64,000 bases of DNA, from positions 6,810,207 to 6,874,206 of the forward strand of contig OZ037767.1 of assembly GCA_964035545.1 (NCBI GenBank), read 5' to 3'. The notes below the pieces were generated by a model that made no database searches, was not told the origin of the DNA, and saw nothing but the letters and a program-made list of their open reading frames with translations. Shown piece by piece: positions 32,515 through 42,000 of the stretch; the stretch's first letter is position 1, and each line of letters opens with the position of its first letter. Source of the stretch: Bugula neritina (taxonomy: Eukaryota; Bryozoa; Gymnolaemata; Cheilostomatida; Bugulidae). A program made the translations under genes and the position numbers.

Positions 32515-35500
32515 CGGGGGGCTTCTCCCACTCCGCCGGGGCTAGCCCAATACGGTTTCAAGCGAGACTCATTCTGGATAGACACCTGTCCTGAGCGCTC
32601 AATCTTGTACGTATGATTGGGCATAGCCTCGACGACCACGTAGGGGCCTACGAACTTAGGCTTCAGCTTATCAGCCTGTCCGCGGCGCCTACGGTAATTG
32701 ACCATCCACACCTTATCTCCTCTTTGATAGAGGGGTGGTTCATCGGAATCTTCGTGCCGCACCTTCCACTGCTGTTGGCGCAGTATCTCGTGTGCGGCCT
32801 TCATCCGTTCCACTAGTTCACTGGCATACTCGTGGACTGAGTTATCTTGCTCTGGAACGTGATAGGTGAGATGGTCGGGGACACGAGTCTCTCTCCCGAG
32901 CATCAAGAGGTTTGGGGTCTCACCAGTACTGGTGTGTGGGGTGCTACGGTATGCACGCATGACTTGCGGCAACACCGTATCCCATTCCTCTTGACCTCGT
33001 CCAAGGAGGAGACTCCGGAGTGCATCACCTAGCATCCGGTTGTTGCGCTCCACCACCCCGTTACCTTGAGGGTGGTAGGGGGTGGTCCTGCTCTGATTTA
33101 CTCCCCAGAGGCGGCAAAGGTCGCTCATCAGTTGAGACTGGAATTGAGCGCCTTGATCAGAGTGTATCTGTTCGGGGAGCCCAAAATAACAGAATACATG
33201 TTGGTCTAGTGCCCTGGCCACTGTTGGGGCTGATGCATCTGGGATAGCCAGAGCATCCGCCCACCTAGTAAAGTGGTCGGTTAGTACTAGGATCCAATTA
33301 TTGCCTCTGGGGGTCAGGGGCATGGGTCCGACCAGGTCTACAGCGACTACTTGCCAGGGCCTACCAGCGTATAGCCTCCGCCGTCCTGCTTCACCAGGGG
33401 GGCGGCTATGCTTACGGGCCTGGCAGATCTCACACTGTTTGACTCTGAGCCGGACATCACGCTCCATTTGTGGCCAATACCACCGGAGTCGTAATTTGGA
33501 CATCACTCGCTTGACCCCTGCGTGGGCCTGCTTGTGAGTATCCCAAATCAACTCACGGCGGATGGCTGTGGGGCAGACTACCCTCTTCCTTTCCGGGTGT
33601 CTGCCGCTGGCAGCTAGAGAGATGGTTAGCAACCCATCCTGCCCGATCCGCAGCGAGTCCCAACGCTGACAGTATAGCCGGAACTCGGCGCATCCCTGTC
33701 GTATGCGTTCCTCGCTGGGTCGTCGCCCTTCCCTTTTGGCCCGGTATATGTCTGCCACGACTCCAGGCAGCTCTTCTTGGAGCTTCTTCAGCTCTCGAAC
33801 ATTACCGGCCAGTACAGGGTTGGCGCGGAGGTTTTGTACATCCTCCGGGGACTCATCAACTCTTTGCCTGAGTTGACCTTGATCCCAGTCAAACGGTGCT
33901 CCGTGATGAGCCAGCGTCTCCAACTCGCATCGTGGGGGACCTCCATCCCTCCTCTCGATGTTGAGACACTGTTTGCAACCTCCGTCAGGTCGGCGACTCA
34001 ACCCATCCGCATTGCTGTGTCTCTTGCCCGGTCGATGTTCGATCCGGTATGAGAATTCAGCTAGGATTTCGAGCCACCGGGCGACCTGACTAGAGGGCTC
34101 TGCTCTCCTGCACAACCAGATCAGCGAGGCATGATCCGTACGCAGCCGGAACTTCCTGCCATATAGGTATGGTCTGAAGTGCTTCACTGACTTGATTACT
34201 GCCAGCAGCTCCTTGCGGGTAGTGCAGTAATTTCGTTCAGCGGGTGAGAGAGACTTGCTGTAGTAGGCTACTACTACCTCTCGGCCTTCCTGCACTTGTG
34301 ACAGCACAGCGCCAACATTTTGGTCACTGGCGTCCGTGTCTAGGATGTACTCCAGAGTGGGGTCTGGGTAGGCCAAGATGGGCGCCGTTAGTAGGCAGCC
34401 CTTGAGGCGGTCGAACGCTTCTTGTTCGACTGGAGTCCACTGCCACGTCACTCCCTTTGCGGTGAGCCGGTTTAACGGCTGGGCTATGCCCGCAAAGTCT
34501 GGTATGTATTGCCTGTAATACCCTACCAGCCCCAAGAAAGCCCGGAGTCCGGTCAAGTCTTGGGGGGTGACCCAGTCTTCTACTGCCCGTACCTTTTCGG
34601 GATCCGTTGCCACGCCGTTTCGACCGACAACGTGCCCCAGATACTTGACCTCCGGCTGCAATAGAGCGCACTTGGAAGGTTTGAGCTTAAGACCGGCACC
34701 TCGGAGTCTCTCGAAAACCTCCTGCAGACGACTGACATGTGTCTCGAAGTCTGGAGAGATTACGATGACATCATCGAGGTAGACCAGCAGTGTCTTCCAA
34801 TGGAGTCCGCTAAGGACTTGTTCCATCAGCCTCTGGAAGGTGGCTGGGGCGGAGGTTAACCCGAAGGGCAGCACCTTCCACTTCCACAAACCGTCCCGTG
34901 TGATAAACGCCGCTTTCTCTTGGGCGTCGGGACTCAGAGGAACCTGCCAATAGCCGCTTAGCAAGTCTAACGTACTGAAGTACTTGCTGCCGGCTAGGGC
35001 GTCCAATGACTCGTCAATACGAGGTAGAGGGTAGGCGTCCTGTATGGTTACGCTATTGAGTTTGCGGTAGTCCACACAGAACCGCCAACTGCCGTCTTTC
35101 TTCCGGACCAGTACGACTGGCGAGCTCCACGCACTATGGGCGGGCTCTATCAGTCCCCGGTCCAGAAGATCCCGTACTTGTCGGCTAACCTCCTTCTCTT
35201 TCTCCGGCCCCAGCCTGCGTGTGGGCTGCCGGACAGGGACTGTCCCTGCAGTCAGCGGTATTTCGTGTCTGACAATTCCAGTCAGTCCCACGTCATGCTC
35301 TCCGCTGCTGAACACATCACCGTAGTCGCGTAGTAACTTGGCCATAGCTTGGCGTTCTCTGTTACTCGCGCAGCCGCCACTGGCTGTTTCGTATAACTCC
35401 CGGAGATGTGTTGGGACTGCCCCTCGTCCCTGAATAGGGCACTGAGGGGGTGCCTCCGTCGCATCACCCAGCGACGGGCCTACGTCTCCCTCCTGAACAG

Positions 35501-36554
35501 AGTGAAAACGGCCCAGCATCGACCCAGCCGGGAGCTTGATAGGCTCGGTAAAGGGGTTGACGCACTGCACTAAGATCTCCCCTTGCTCAGTCAGCTGATT
35601 CAGACTGCTGGCAAGTTGGATCTTTTCGTGCGCGCCTTCAACCACCCCGAGTCCAGAGATCCGGCTACTATTCACCCTGCAGTGAATGGTAGCCCGGGAG
35701 CGGCCTGGTATGATACGGTTGCGTACCACTTGCACACCTCCCACTAAAGGGCGGCCGAACTTGTCGACGCAGGCGAGTTCCCGCCCGGACATCATCATTG
35801 CAGATCTGCTAAAATCTATGTGACATCCGTGCCGTTTAAGGAACGGCATCCCGAGGATAGCATCCTCCTTGAGCTGACTGACGATGAACGTCTCTTGGAT
35901 CGTTTGATCACGGACTCGTCCCGTCAGCTCAATTATACCATAGAAGGGAAGGCACGACCCGTCAGCGAGGGTGCCGTATTCCCCTTCGTATGCTTCCATC
36001 TCGCCCCTGACCCTAGTACTGAGGGTGTCGAAGAGTTGGCGGCTTAAGAGGTTTGTGGTACAGCCCGAATCAATGAGGAAAGTAACAGCTTTGCCTTCCA
36101 GTTTACCGGGCAAGAAATAGCTGTTCCCATGGGGCTGCACCTGAACTCTCCCTTCAGGCCTTACTCTCGCAGGGAGTACCTCCCTCGCTTTGGGTCGCGA
36201 AGGAGGTCTCTTAGGGCGGTGGTAGGTAGGCCTCGGGGGTGCCAAGGCTAGATTCTCAGCTACCTTTGTGTGCTCCCATCCGGATTCTTGGACTTGTAGC
36301 CCTGTGAATCTGTTGTGAAGGGGCATAGAAAAGGCAGCTGCGGGGCGAAGCCCCTTGCTGGTCCGTCGTGGCTGTTGCCACTGTTGGTTGCCAGTACGCG
36401 GTACCCGTCTGGGTGACCTGCGCTTCTTCTTCCCTGGAGGTTTCATCGTCGGCCCGCGGAAGGTGGGAACATCTGCGGGCCGCGGTAGTTTAACCCCTGA
36501 TTTAGGAAGGGACAATATCGGCGGAAATGTCCTTGATTTCCGCACTCCCAGCAA
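32508..36554 (-). CDS. pol: Gypsy B pol polyprotein (tail frameshifted)
   Basis: Near-identical to copy A pol over protease (LIDSGCTTNLL), reverse transcriptase (YLDD), RNase H (ILDTDAS), integrase HHCC and D,D35E, and the GPY/F module (KFVGPYVVVE). 1348 codons; it stops early at GVGEAPRC through a one-base difference in a G run, after all catalytic domains. Made by -1 frameshift from gag, as in A. It could therefore still act in trans or in cis; the tail is non-catalytic. Confidence 0.93.
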   Translation of the reverse strand: MLGVRKSRTFPPILSLPKSGVKLPRPADVPTFRGPTMKPPGKKKRRSPRRVPRTGNQQWQQPRRTSKGLRPAAAFSMPLHNRFTGLQVQESGWEHTKVAENLALAPPRPTYHRPKRPPSRPKAREVLPARVRPEGRVQVQPHGNSYFLPGKLEGKAVTFLIDSGCTTNLLSRQLFDTLSTRVRGEMEAYEGEYGTLADGSCLPFYGIIELTGRVRDQTIQETFIVSQLKEDAILGMPFLKRHGCHIDFSRSAMMMSGRELACVDKFGRPLVGGVQVVRNRIIPGRSRATIHCRVNSSRISGLGVVEGAHEKIQLASSLNQLTEQGEILVQCVNPFTEPIKLPAGSMLGRFHSVQEGDVGPSLGDATEAPPQCPIQGRGAVPTHLRELYETASGGCASNRERQAMAKLLRDYGDVFSSGEHDVGLTGIVRHEIPLTAGTVPVRQPTRRLGPEKEKEVSRQVRDLLDRGLIEPAHSAWSSPVVLVRKKDGSWRFCVDYRKLNSVTIQDAYPLPRIDESLDALAGSKYFSTLDLLSGYWQVPLSPDAQEKAAFITRDGLWKWKVLPFGLTSAPATFQRLMEQVLSGLHWKTLLVYLDDVIVISPDFETHVSRLQEVFERLRGAGLKLKPSKCALLQPEVKYLGHVVGRNGVATDPEKVRAVEDWVTPQDLTGLRAFLGLVGYYRQYIPDFAGIAQPLNRLTAKGVTWQWTPVEQEAFDRLKGCLLTAPILAYPDPTLEYILDTDASDQNVGAVLSQVQEGREVVVAYYSKSLSPAERNYCTTRKELLAVIKSVKHFRPYLYGRKFRLRTDHASLIWLCRRAEPSSQVARWLEILAEFSYRIEHRPGKRHSNADGLSRRPDGGCKQCLNIERRDGGPPRCELETLAHHGAPFDWDQGQLRQRVDESPEDVQNLRANPVLAGNVRELKKLQEELPGVVADIYRAKREGRRPSEERIRQGCAEFRLYCQRWDSLRIGQDGLLTISLAASGRHPERKRVVCPTAIRRELIWDTHKQAHAGVKRVMSKLRLRWYWPQMERDVRLRVKQCEICQARKHSRPPGEAGRRRLYAGRPWQVVAVDLVGPMPLTPRGNNWILVLTDHFTRWADALAIPDASAPTVARALDQHVFCYFGLPEQIHSDQGAQFQSQLMSDLCRLWGVNQSRTTPYHPQGNGVVERNNRMLGDALRSLLLGRGQEEWDTVLPQVMRAYRSTPHTSTGETPNLLMLGRETRVPDHLTYHVPEQDNSVHEYASELVERMKAAHEILRQQQWKVRHEDSDEPPLYQRGDKVWMVNYRRRRGQADKLKPKFVGPYVVVEAMPNHTYKIERSGQVSIQNESRLKPYWASPGGVGEAPRC

Positions 36555-37396
36555 AAACTGACCGTTTCTCCCTGTGGCGGCGCCGATGGCCGCATGGGCT
36601 CAGGGGCGGTACTCACTGGGTTTTGTGGGGTCAGTGTTGCTATCAGCTTGGCTAGCATGTCCGTCAGTTGAGTGACTTTTGATGCCGTCGCCAACTGGGA
36701 CACGGCAGCCGCGGCGGGGGTTTCCTCCCCTTGTCCCGCGGCCGTGTCTGCGCGGTCTATCTCCACTTGGCGGGAGCTTCCGCGACTTTTATGCATTTGA
36801 TTAGCTAGGAGGTAAGCTTCCCCCTCAGTCAGAGCATCTTCAACGGTGGTGACTCCCCTAGCTAGAAACTGGTGGTGGAGACCCAGATCGTCGACAGATG
36901 CTATGAAAGCGTCGAGGGTATACCTCTCGCGGTTGACTGGGGGCAAGTCGCTGTACGCGATCTGTGCCAGCTTCATGACCGCGGCGGCATGCTCCCGCAG
37001 CGGGGTGCGGGGATCACGCCGCAACCTCTGCAATCGGGCCCTGGCATCTGTAGCAGAGAGGCCAAAGCGGGCCCGCAGAGAAGCAAAGATATTATCAATG
37101 TCTACGCCCAGCCCATAGGGCTTGGCTTTGTCCATCAATGCCATTCTAAGCTTCAGCAAGGCCACCCTAGGGGGCCACTGAGCGACGTCCATTACGTCGC
37201 TAAACTCTTGGATAAATTGTTCCACCTCCTCTTCACCCGTGAAGGTGGGCGCCTTTAACCTGTAGCGGTCCTCAGCTAGTTCTCGCGGAACCCTTCGCTC
37301 TTCTACTACATGGTTAACAGGCATCGTCTCTACAGCATTGTCTCTACGCTCACCTTCGATTGCCGGTGGTTGAGTTCCAGCATTTTCAGTCTCCAT
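36443..37396 (-). CDS. gag: Gypsy B gag
   Basis: 317 aa, same length as A, intact from ATG 37396, with the CCHC knuckle CWECGNQGHFRRYC at 282-295. Differences from A cluster in the linker between capsid region and knuckle (about 200-275), which suggests the rest is under constraint. Confidence 0.93.
   Translation of the reverse strand: METENAGTQPPAIEGERRDNAVETMPVNHVVEERRVPRELAEDRYRLKAPTFTGEEEVEQFIQEFSDVMDVAQWPPRVALLKLRMALMDKAKPYGLGVDIDNIFASLRARFGLSATDARARLQRLRRDPRTPLREHAAAVMKLAQIAYSDLPPVNRERYTLDAFIASVDDLGLHHQFLARGVTTVEDALTEGEAYLLANQMHKSRGSSRQVEIDRADTAAGQGEETPAAAAVSQLATASKVTQLTDMLAKLIATLTPQNPVSTAPEPMRPSAPPQGETVSFCWECGNQGHFRRYCPFLNQGLNYRGPQMFPPSAGRR
36451..36494 (-). promoter_or_regulatory. 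Candidate -1 ribosomal frameshift signal, gypsy B
   Basis: Same in-frame G TTA AAC (36494-36488) and 6-nt spacer as A, followed by a hairpin with a perfect 7-bp GGCCCGC/GCGGGCC stem. The two loop-side pairs of the A stem are lost here. Confidence 0.65.
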
Positions 37397-37409
37397 CTTG
37401 GATGCACTA

Positions 37410-37426
37410 TCCCACCGCTGCCACCA
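37410..37426 (-). other. Primer binding site, tRNA-Leu, gypsy B
   Basis: Same 17 bases as in A (TCCCACCGCTGCCACCA on the plus strand), one base from the 5' LTR. Confidence 0.85.
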
Positions 37427-37427
37427 C

Positions 37428-37732
37428 TGTTATATTTTTCAGATTTAGGGTTGATGTGCTATCCAGAGAGTCTATTTATTTACTATAGAACTACACCAGG
37501 ATAAGTCGAGTGAACGAGTATATTTTACACACAATTATACATTATCAAAACGATACATTATCTCCAAACAAGTTACACATCTAATCTATTTCACACTCTA
37601 GCTTCGACTGAGTTAGCAGCGGGAAACTACAATTGCTGCTAACTATCAACTACGCTAATTGGCTATCCATTGTTCCGGGTCAATTACGCGACCCTACATG
37701 TTGTGCTGCTGGTAGTTCCACGAACCACCACA
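37428..37732 (-). repeat. 5' LTR of gypsy B
   Basis: 305 bp, identical by eye to 30228-30532. Confidence 0.95.
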
Positions 37733-39062
37733 ATATTCCAAAATAAATGTATTAATATATTTGAATAACATTTAGCAAAAATAATCAAATTGAACAAGGT
37801 TTGTCCCCCAATTTTTGCATGTATTATAATATCAATAACGGCCAATGTATGTTCTGTCAAATTTTTGTAATAGGCTTATAATACAAAAGCAAGACTAAAT
37901 GAAATTCAGCTTAATCTCTGCCAAATATATAAGTTCTTTTTTAAGAATATATAGAAGTGCTTGCTAAATCAACTCCGACTCATTTAAATAATTTTTTGCC
38001 TAATTTTTTGTGTATAATGTTTCATATTCTCACTATAACCATTTTAATCCTTGCAGGCAATATTTCTCATGCTCAGGCTTTATTTATTTTTCAAAGCAAC
38101 GTGGAGCATTTCTGAAGGTTTTGTAATAATTTATGTATATTTGTTGCATATGATGGAAGAGCCTATCTTACCTAGGTACCAAACATTCAACTATTACAAC
38201 AAACAAATACGAAAATAAAAAAGATAAACCTAATAGCTCCACCACAATTCTATATGAAAATAATGCTGCTAATAGTTGAACATTCAAATGACTCATTTAA
38301 TATATAGTATTATAAAAAATATTTTACATATTAATAGCTGAAAATATAAGTAAAAATACTTTATATTTCACAGGATATTTTCAATATAAATATGCCAAAA
38401 GTATTATAATCAAATATAACATACTCTTGGGAAGTATAGTAAAGGTACCAGGGCTCTCCCTACAATAAGTGTCTGTTGGGGTGGGAATGAGAGAGCACCC
38501 TAATTACATATTTTGAGCCTGAAATTATGAGCATGGTGCACCCAACGATGGGGCATAATAAACACTTGACTATAATATAATTCTGAATTGGCATTACACA
38601 AGTTAGGTTGCCATTAGGTTGTGGGAGTTATTCTCCATTGCTAGGTACAAAATTTACCAGAACACTCAGAAATGCCAAATTTGTCAACTTCCAATTTAAG
38701 GGGATTCTCTAGAGATTAAATAAATGGAAGCTATTACTGATTATACACACTAATTATTAGCATACATTTTAGTTTGCGCAGGGGCATAATTGTCTTACCA
38801 CTACTCTAGGAATAATATTGATTAACAAGTAGTTTCATATAGCCTACTATTTTTAGAGTAGTGAGACTATATATAGAACTTTAACTAAGGTCCTAAATAA
38901 TACTTTCAGTTTATAGGATGGTGAGTGGTGAGGTAATGAGTGAGACCCACGTATCAGTCATTCCAGCCAAACCTTCAACTGATTTCAAAAACAGTCCTTT
39001 CTCTTAATAATACACAACCACTAAAAACATTGAAATGAATGTTCTAGAATCTAGATCTTGTG
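37733..39062. other. AT-rich flank, GCC1 3' side
   Basis: Between gypsy B and the GCC1 stop codon. AT-rich, no coding exon recognised. The GCC1 3'UTR should begin at its right edge. Confidence 0.55.
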
Positions 39063-42000
39063 CTAGCTGGGTTTACTGGATGCTTGTTTTCGTTCCTGTG
39101 GACTGAAGTGTAGAATAGTGGCAATAGCATTAAATATTGCTTGTTTACCAACTGGATCTGTCGCAATCATATATCTATATACAATGTTCTTTAGATATTC
39201 TAAATTGATTCCCTCTCTGGACTGAGTTCTGTCTAGCCTTCGGATCTCTTCTTTTAGCACCGCTACAACGGTATTAGCACAATGCTTACATACTAGTAAA
39301 TAGTGTAATAATGAGAAAAGTTGAGAAAAAATGTCTTTATTATAGGTTTACATGTGTGTTGTGTGTACCACAGCAAGTCATTTACCAAGTTGCCAGTTTG
39401 GTGAAAGGCTCAGTCATCAGTCAGCTTAAAGAACCTTCATGTAATTAATTTAATTAAATGATTTATGTAATGAAAAGTTTGATACGTTCAGCTTCATTAT
39501 TATTATTATTTATTTCTGTGTGAACATTGTTGATATAGCCTTAATAGTAACAGGCGTAGTAGTAATACTCAAATTTAGGAAGTAAAAACGTACTTCTTTA
39601 TTATTTAATGCAGTAATAGCCGAGTATCACAGTAATATGAGTACTAATACGTATGAACAGTAGCATGTAGTAACACTGAAGTACCAGAGAAATGAAAGGC
39701 TCTTACATAACTGTTCCAGGTGCTGCTCTTCTTTAAGGCTCATATTAGACCGTAGATCATGAAGCTCGGCCTCCAGATCACGCTTCTGTTTACGCAGTGA
39801 AGTTATTTCAAGATGACTTCTAGAGAGTTCTTGGTGGAAATGTATGAGCTGGTTTGATGATGAAGTGTCAGTGTGAAACAGTTCCTCTACAGGAGATTCT
39901 ACTTCCCCCTTGTTAAAAAGTAGAAGGCTTTTTATAAACTTCACAATTCAAATATAATATAAATTACATTGAGTTCATTTAAAGAAAGATATTGCCAACA
40001 TATGAAATTTTTACATGCATATGTAGATGGAAGGAAACAAAAAATATTCAACAAAGTAATTTCATCTAAATTATTATTGTAAGTATATGTAAGTATAGTA
40101 TATAACTAAATACACATGTAGATGAAAAGGACTTATAGTAAGTATATAATCCTCCTACTTGCTGCTCACTATATGTCTGGATAGTTTGGGACGGCCGTCC
40201 AGGGTGCAGCTTCTCTCTCATCATCTCAATCTCTTTGTCTTTCTCAGCAAGCAGCGTTATTGTCCTGTCTCTATGCTGCCGCAATCTCTGCTCGGCATCA
40301 GAGATTTTTTGATGACATTCTGCTTGGTTAGCAGACAACTCCTAAACAGAAATAAAAACCCAGTTTTAAAGTGTGCAACCCATTCCTAAGCAAAAGCCTA
40401 AAAATAAAAAGCGTAAAATATAACAATACATTAAAAGGCAAAATCCCAATGCATTTATTCAAAAGTCTGACAATTCTAAATTAATGAGTTTTCAGAAAGA
40501 CTACTATTGAAATAGAAAATAATCACTTGAGAGAAGACAACTCCTTAAAGTTATTATGATTATGTTGAATTGTAATGTTTGTCAACAGAACAAGCAATAT
40601 TTTAAAATATTTTAGATGCCATTTGCCAACTCTGTCATTACTTTATGGGTAAGACATAAAAAAAATTGATAAATGCATTCTAATACTGGAAAGTCGATAT
40701 AACAGCTATAGCTGCCAAGCTGCAAACTCACGGAATTTGGTTTGAAAGACCAGGAAATGATGTACAGTGAAAAATGAATTTTTTTTAAATGCTTCAGTAT
40801 AAGCTGAACAGAATTTCCACCTGTTTATGTATAGAATGCAGGTTGGTTATAGATTGACGTAACTCTGCTATAGTTTGTTGAGACAGGTGATCATCAGTTT
40901 GATGTTTCTCAAAGCTACCTCGTAGCCTCTCTTTCAGTTCTATGATTGTATTCCTCAGATCCTCAACTTCTTTGCTGTTATTCTGATCCTGCCATATCAA
41001 TTCATAACCAAAATACAGAGAAATAAACTCACACGCAATTAACTAACAATACTTAGCTTTTCTATTCACAATGAGTTAATTAGGAATCCTTTCACCCAAC
41101 CTGATGCAATCAGCTTATACCTTGGAACTTTTGTTTTTAAGCACAGACTGAGCCCGAAGCTTATATCTCTCAAACTCTTCTTTCAATTGAGAATATTCTT
41201 CATCACACTTTTTGTGGAGTCGAGTTTCGTCCATGAATATCTCACCAACCACAACTGCAGTACAAAAAGCAGATGGTATAAATACTTTTGATGCATGTAC
41301 CAAATGACAAATTTGCAGCTCAAACGGATCTCAAATAAAATCCTTACTATTATATTCGAGATGAGAGTGTTGCACTTCACAAGCCTGCTGTAATGAGGTC
41401 TTTAGATGCTTGAGTTTGTCAACTAACTCCTCTATTCCAAGGTTAGTATCATCAAGAGAGGGATTAGCTACTTTAGCAAGTGCTGTGTTTTCCTGATCCA
41501 ACTGCAAAAAAACAGGTATACATCTAATGACTTAGATAAATAGGTACACATGCTAGAACTTGTACAAAAGGTGACGTCCGTACAACAAATCAACGATTGT
41601 AATATAGACATATATCACATAATATAGACATATATCACATAATATAGACATATATCACTTAGCAATATAGATAAAGACTACATAGCAGTATAGATATAGA
41701 CTACATAGCAATATAGATATAGACTACATAGCAATATAGACATAGACTACATAGCAATATAGATAGAGACTATATAGTAATATAGATATAGAATACTTAG
41801 CAATATAGATATAGACTACATAGCAATATAGATATAGACCACTTAGCAATATAGATATAGACTAAAACAAACAGGCAGCTAAATTACTCACGACAAGCAA
41901 CCATTACACAAATTGAAACGGTACAAACCAACAACTAACCTGTGTAACTCTTTCCTTGAGTTTCTGTATGGAGATCTGGTCAGTGTACTTCAGTTTCTCA

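Larger units (their letters stand above)
30228..37732 (-). mobile_element. Ty3/gypsy LTR retrotransposon, copy B (7505 bp)
   Basis: Same family and orientation as copy A. 5' LTR 37428-37732, primer site 37410-37426, gag 36443-37396, pol 32508-36554 plus displaced tail 31924-32514, ORF3 30822-31643 or a little upstream, polypurine tract 30533-30543, 3' LTR 30228-30532. The 305-bp LTRs look identical to each other but clearly differ from those of A. Target duplication ATAT (30224-30227 and 37733-37736). Core pol domains are intact. Confidence 0.95.
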
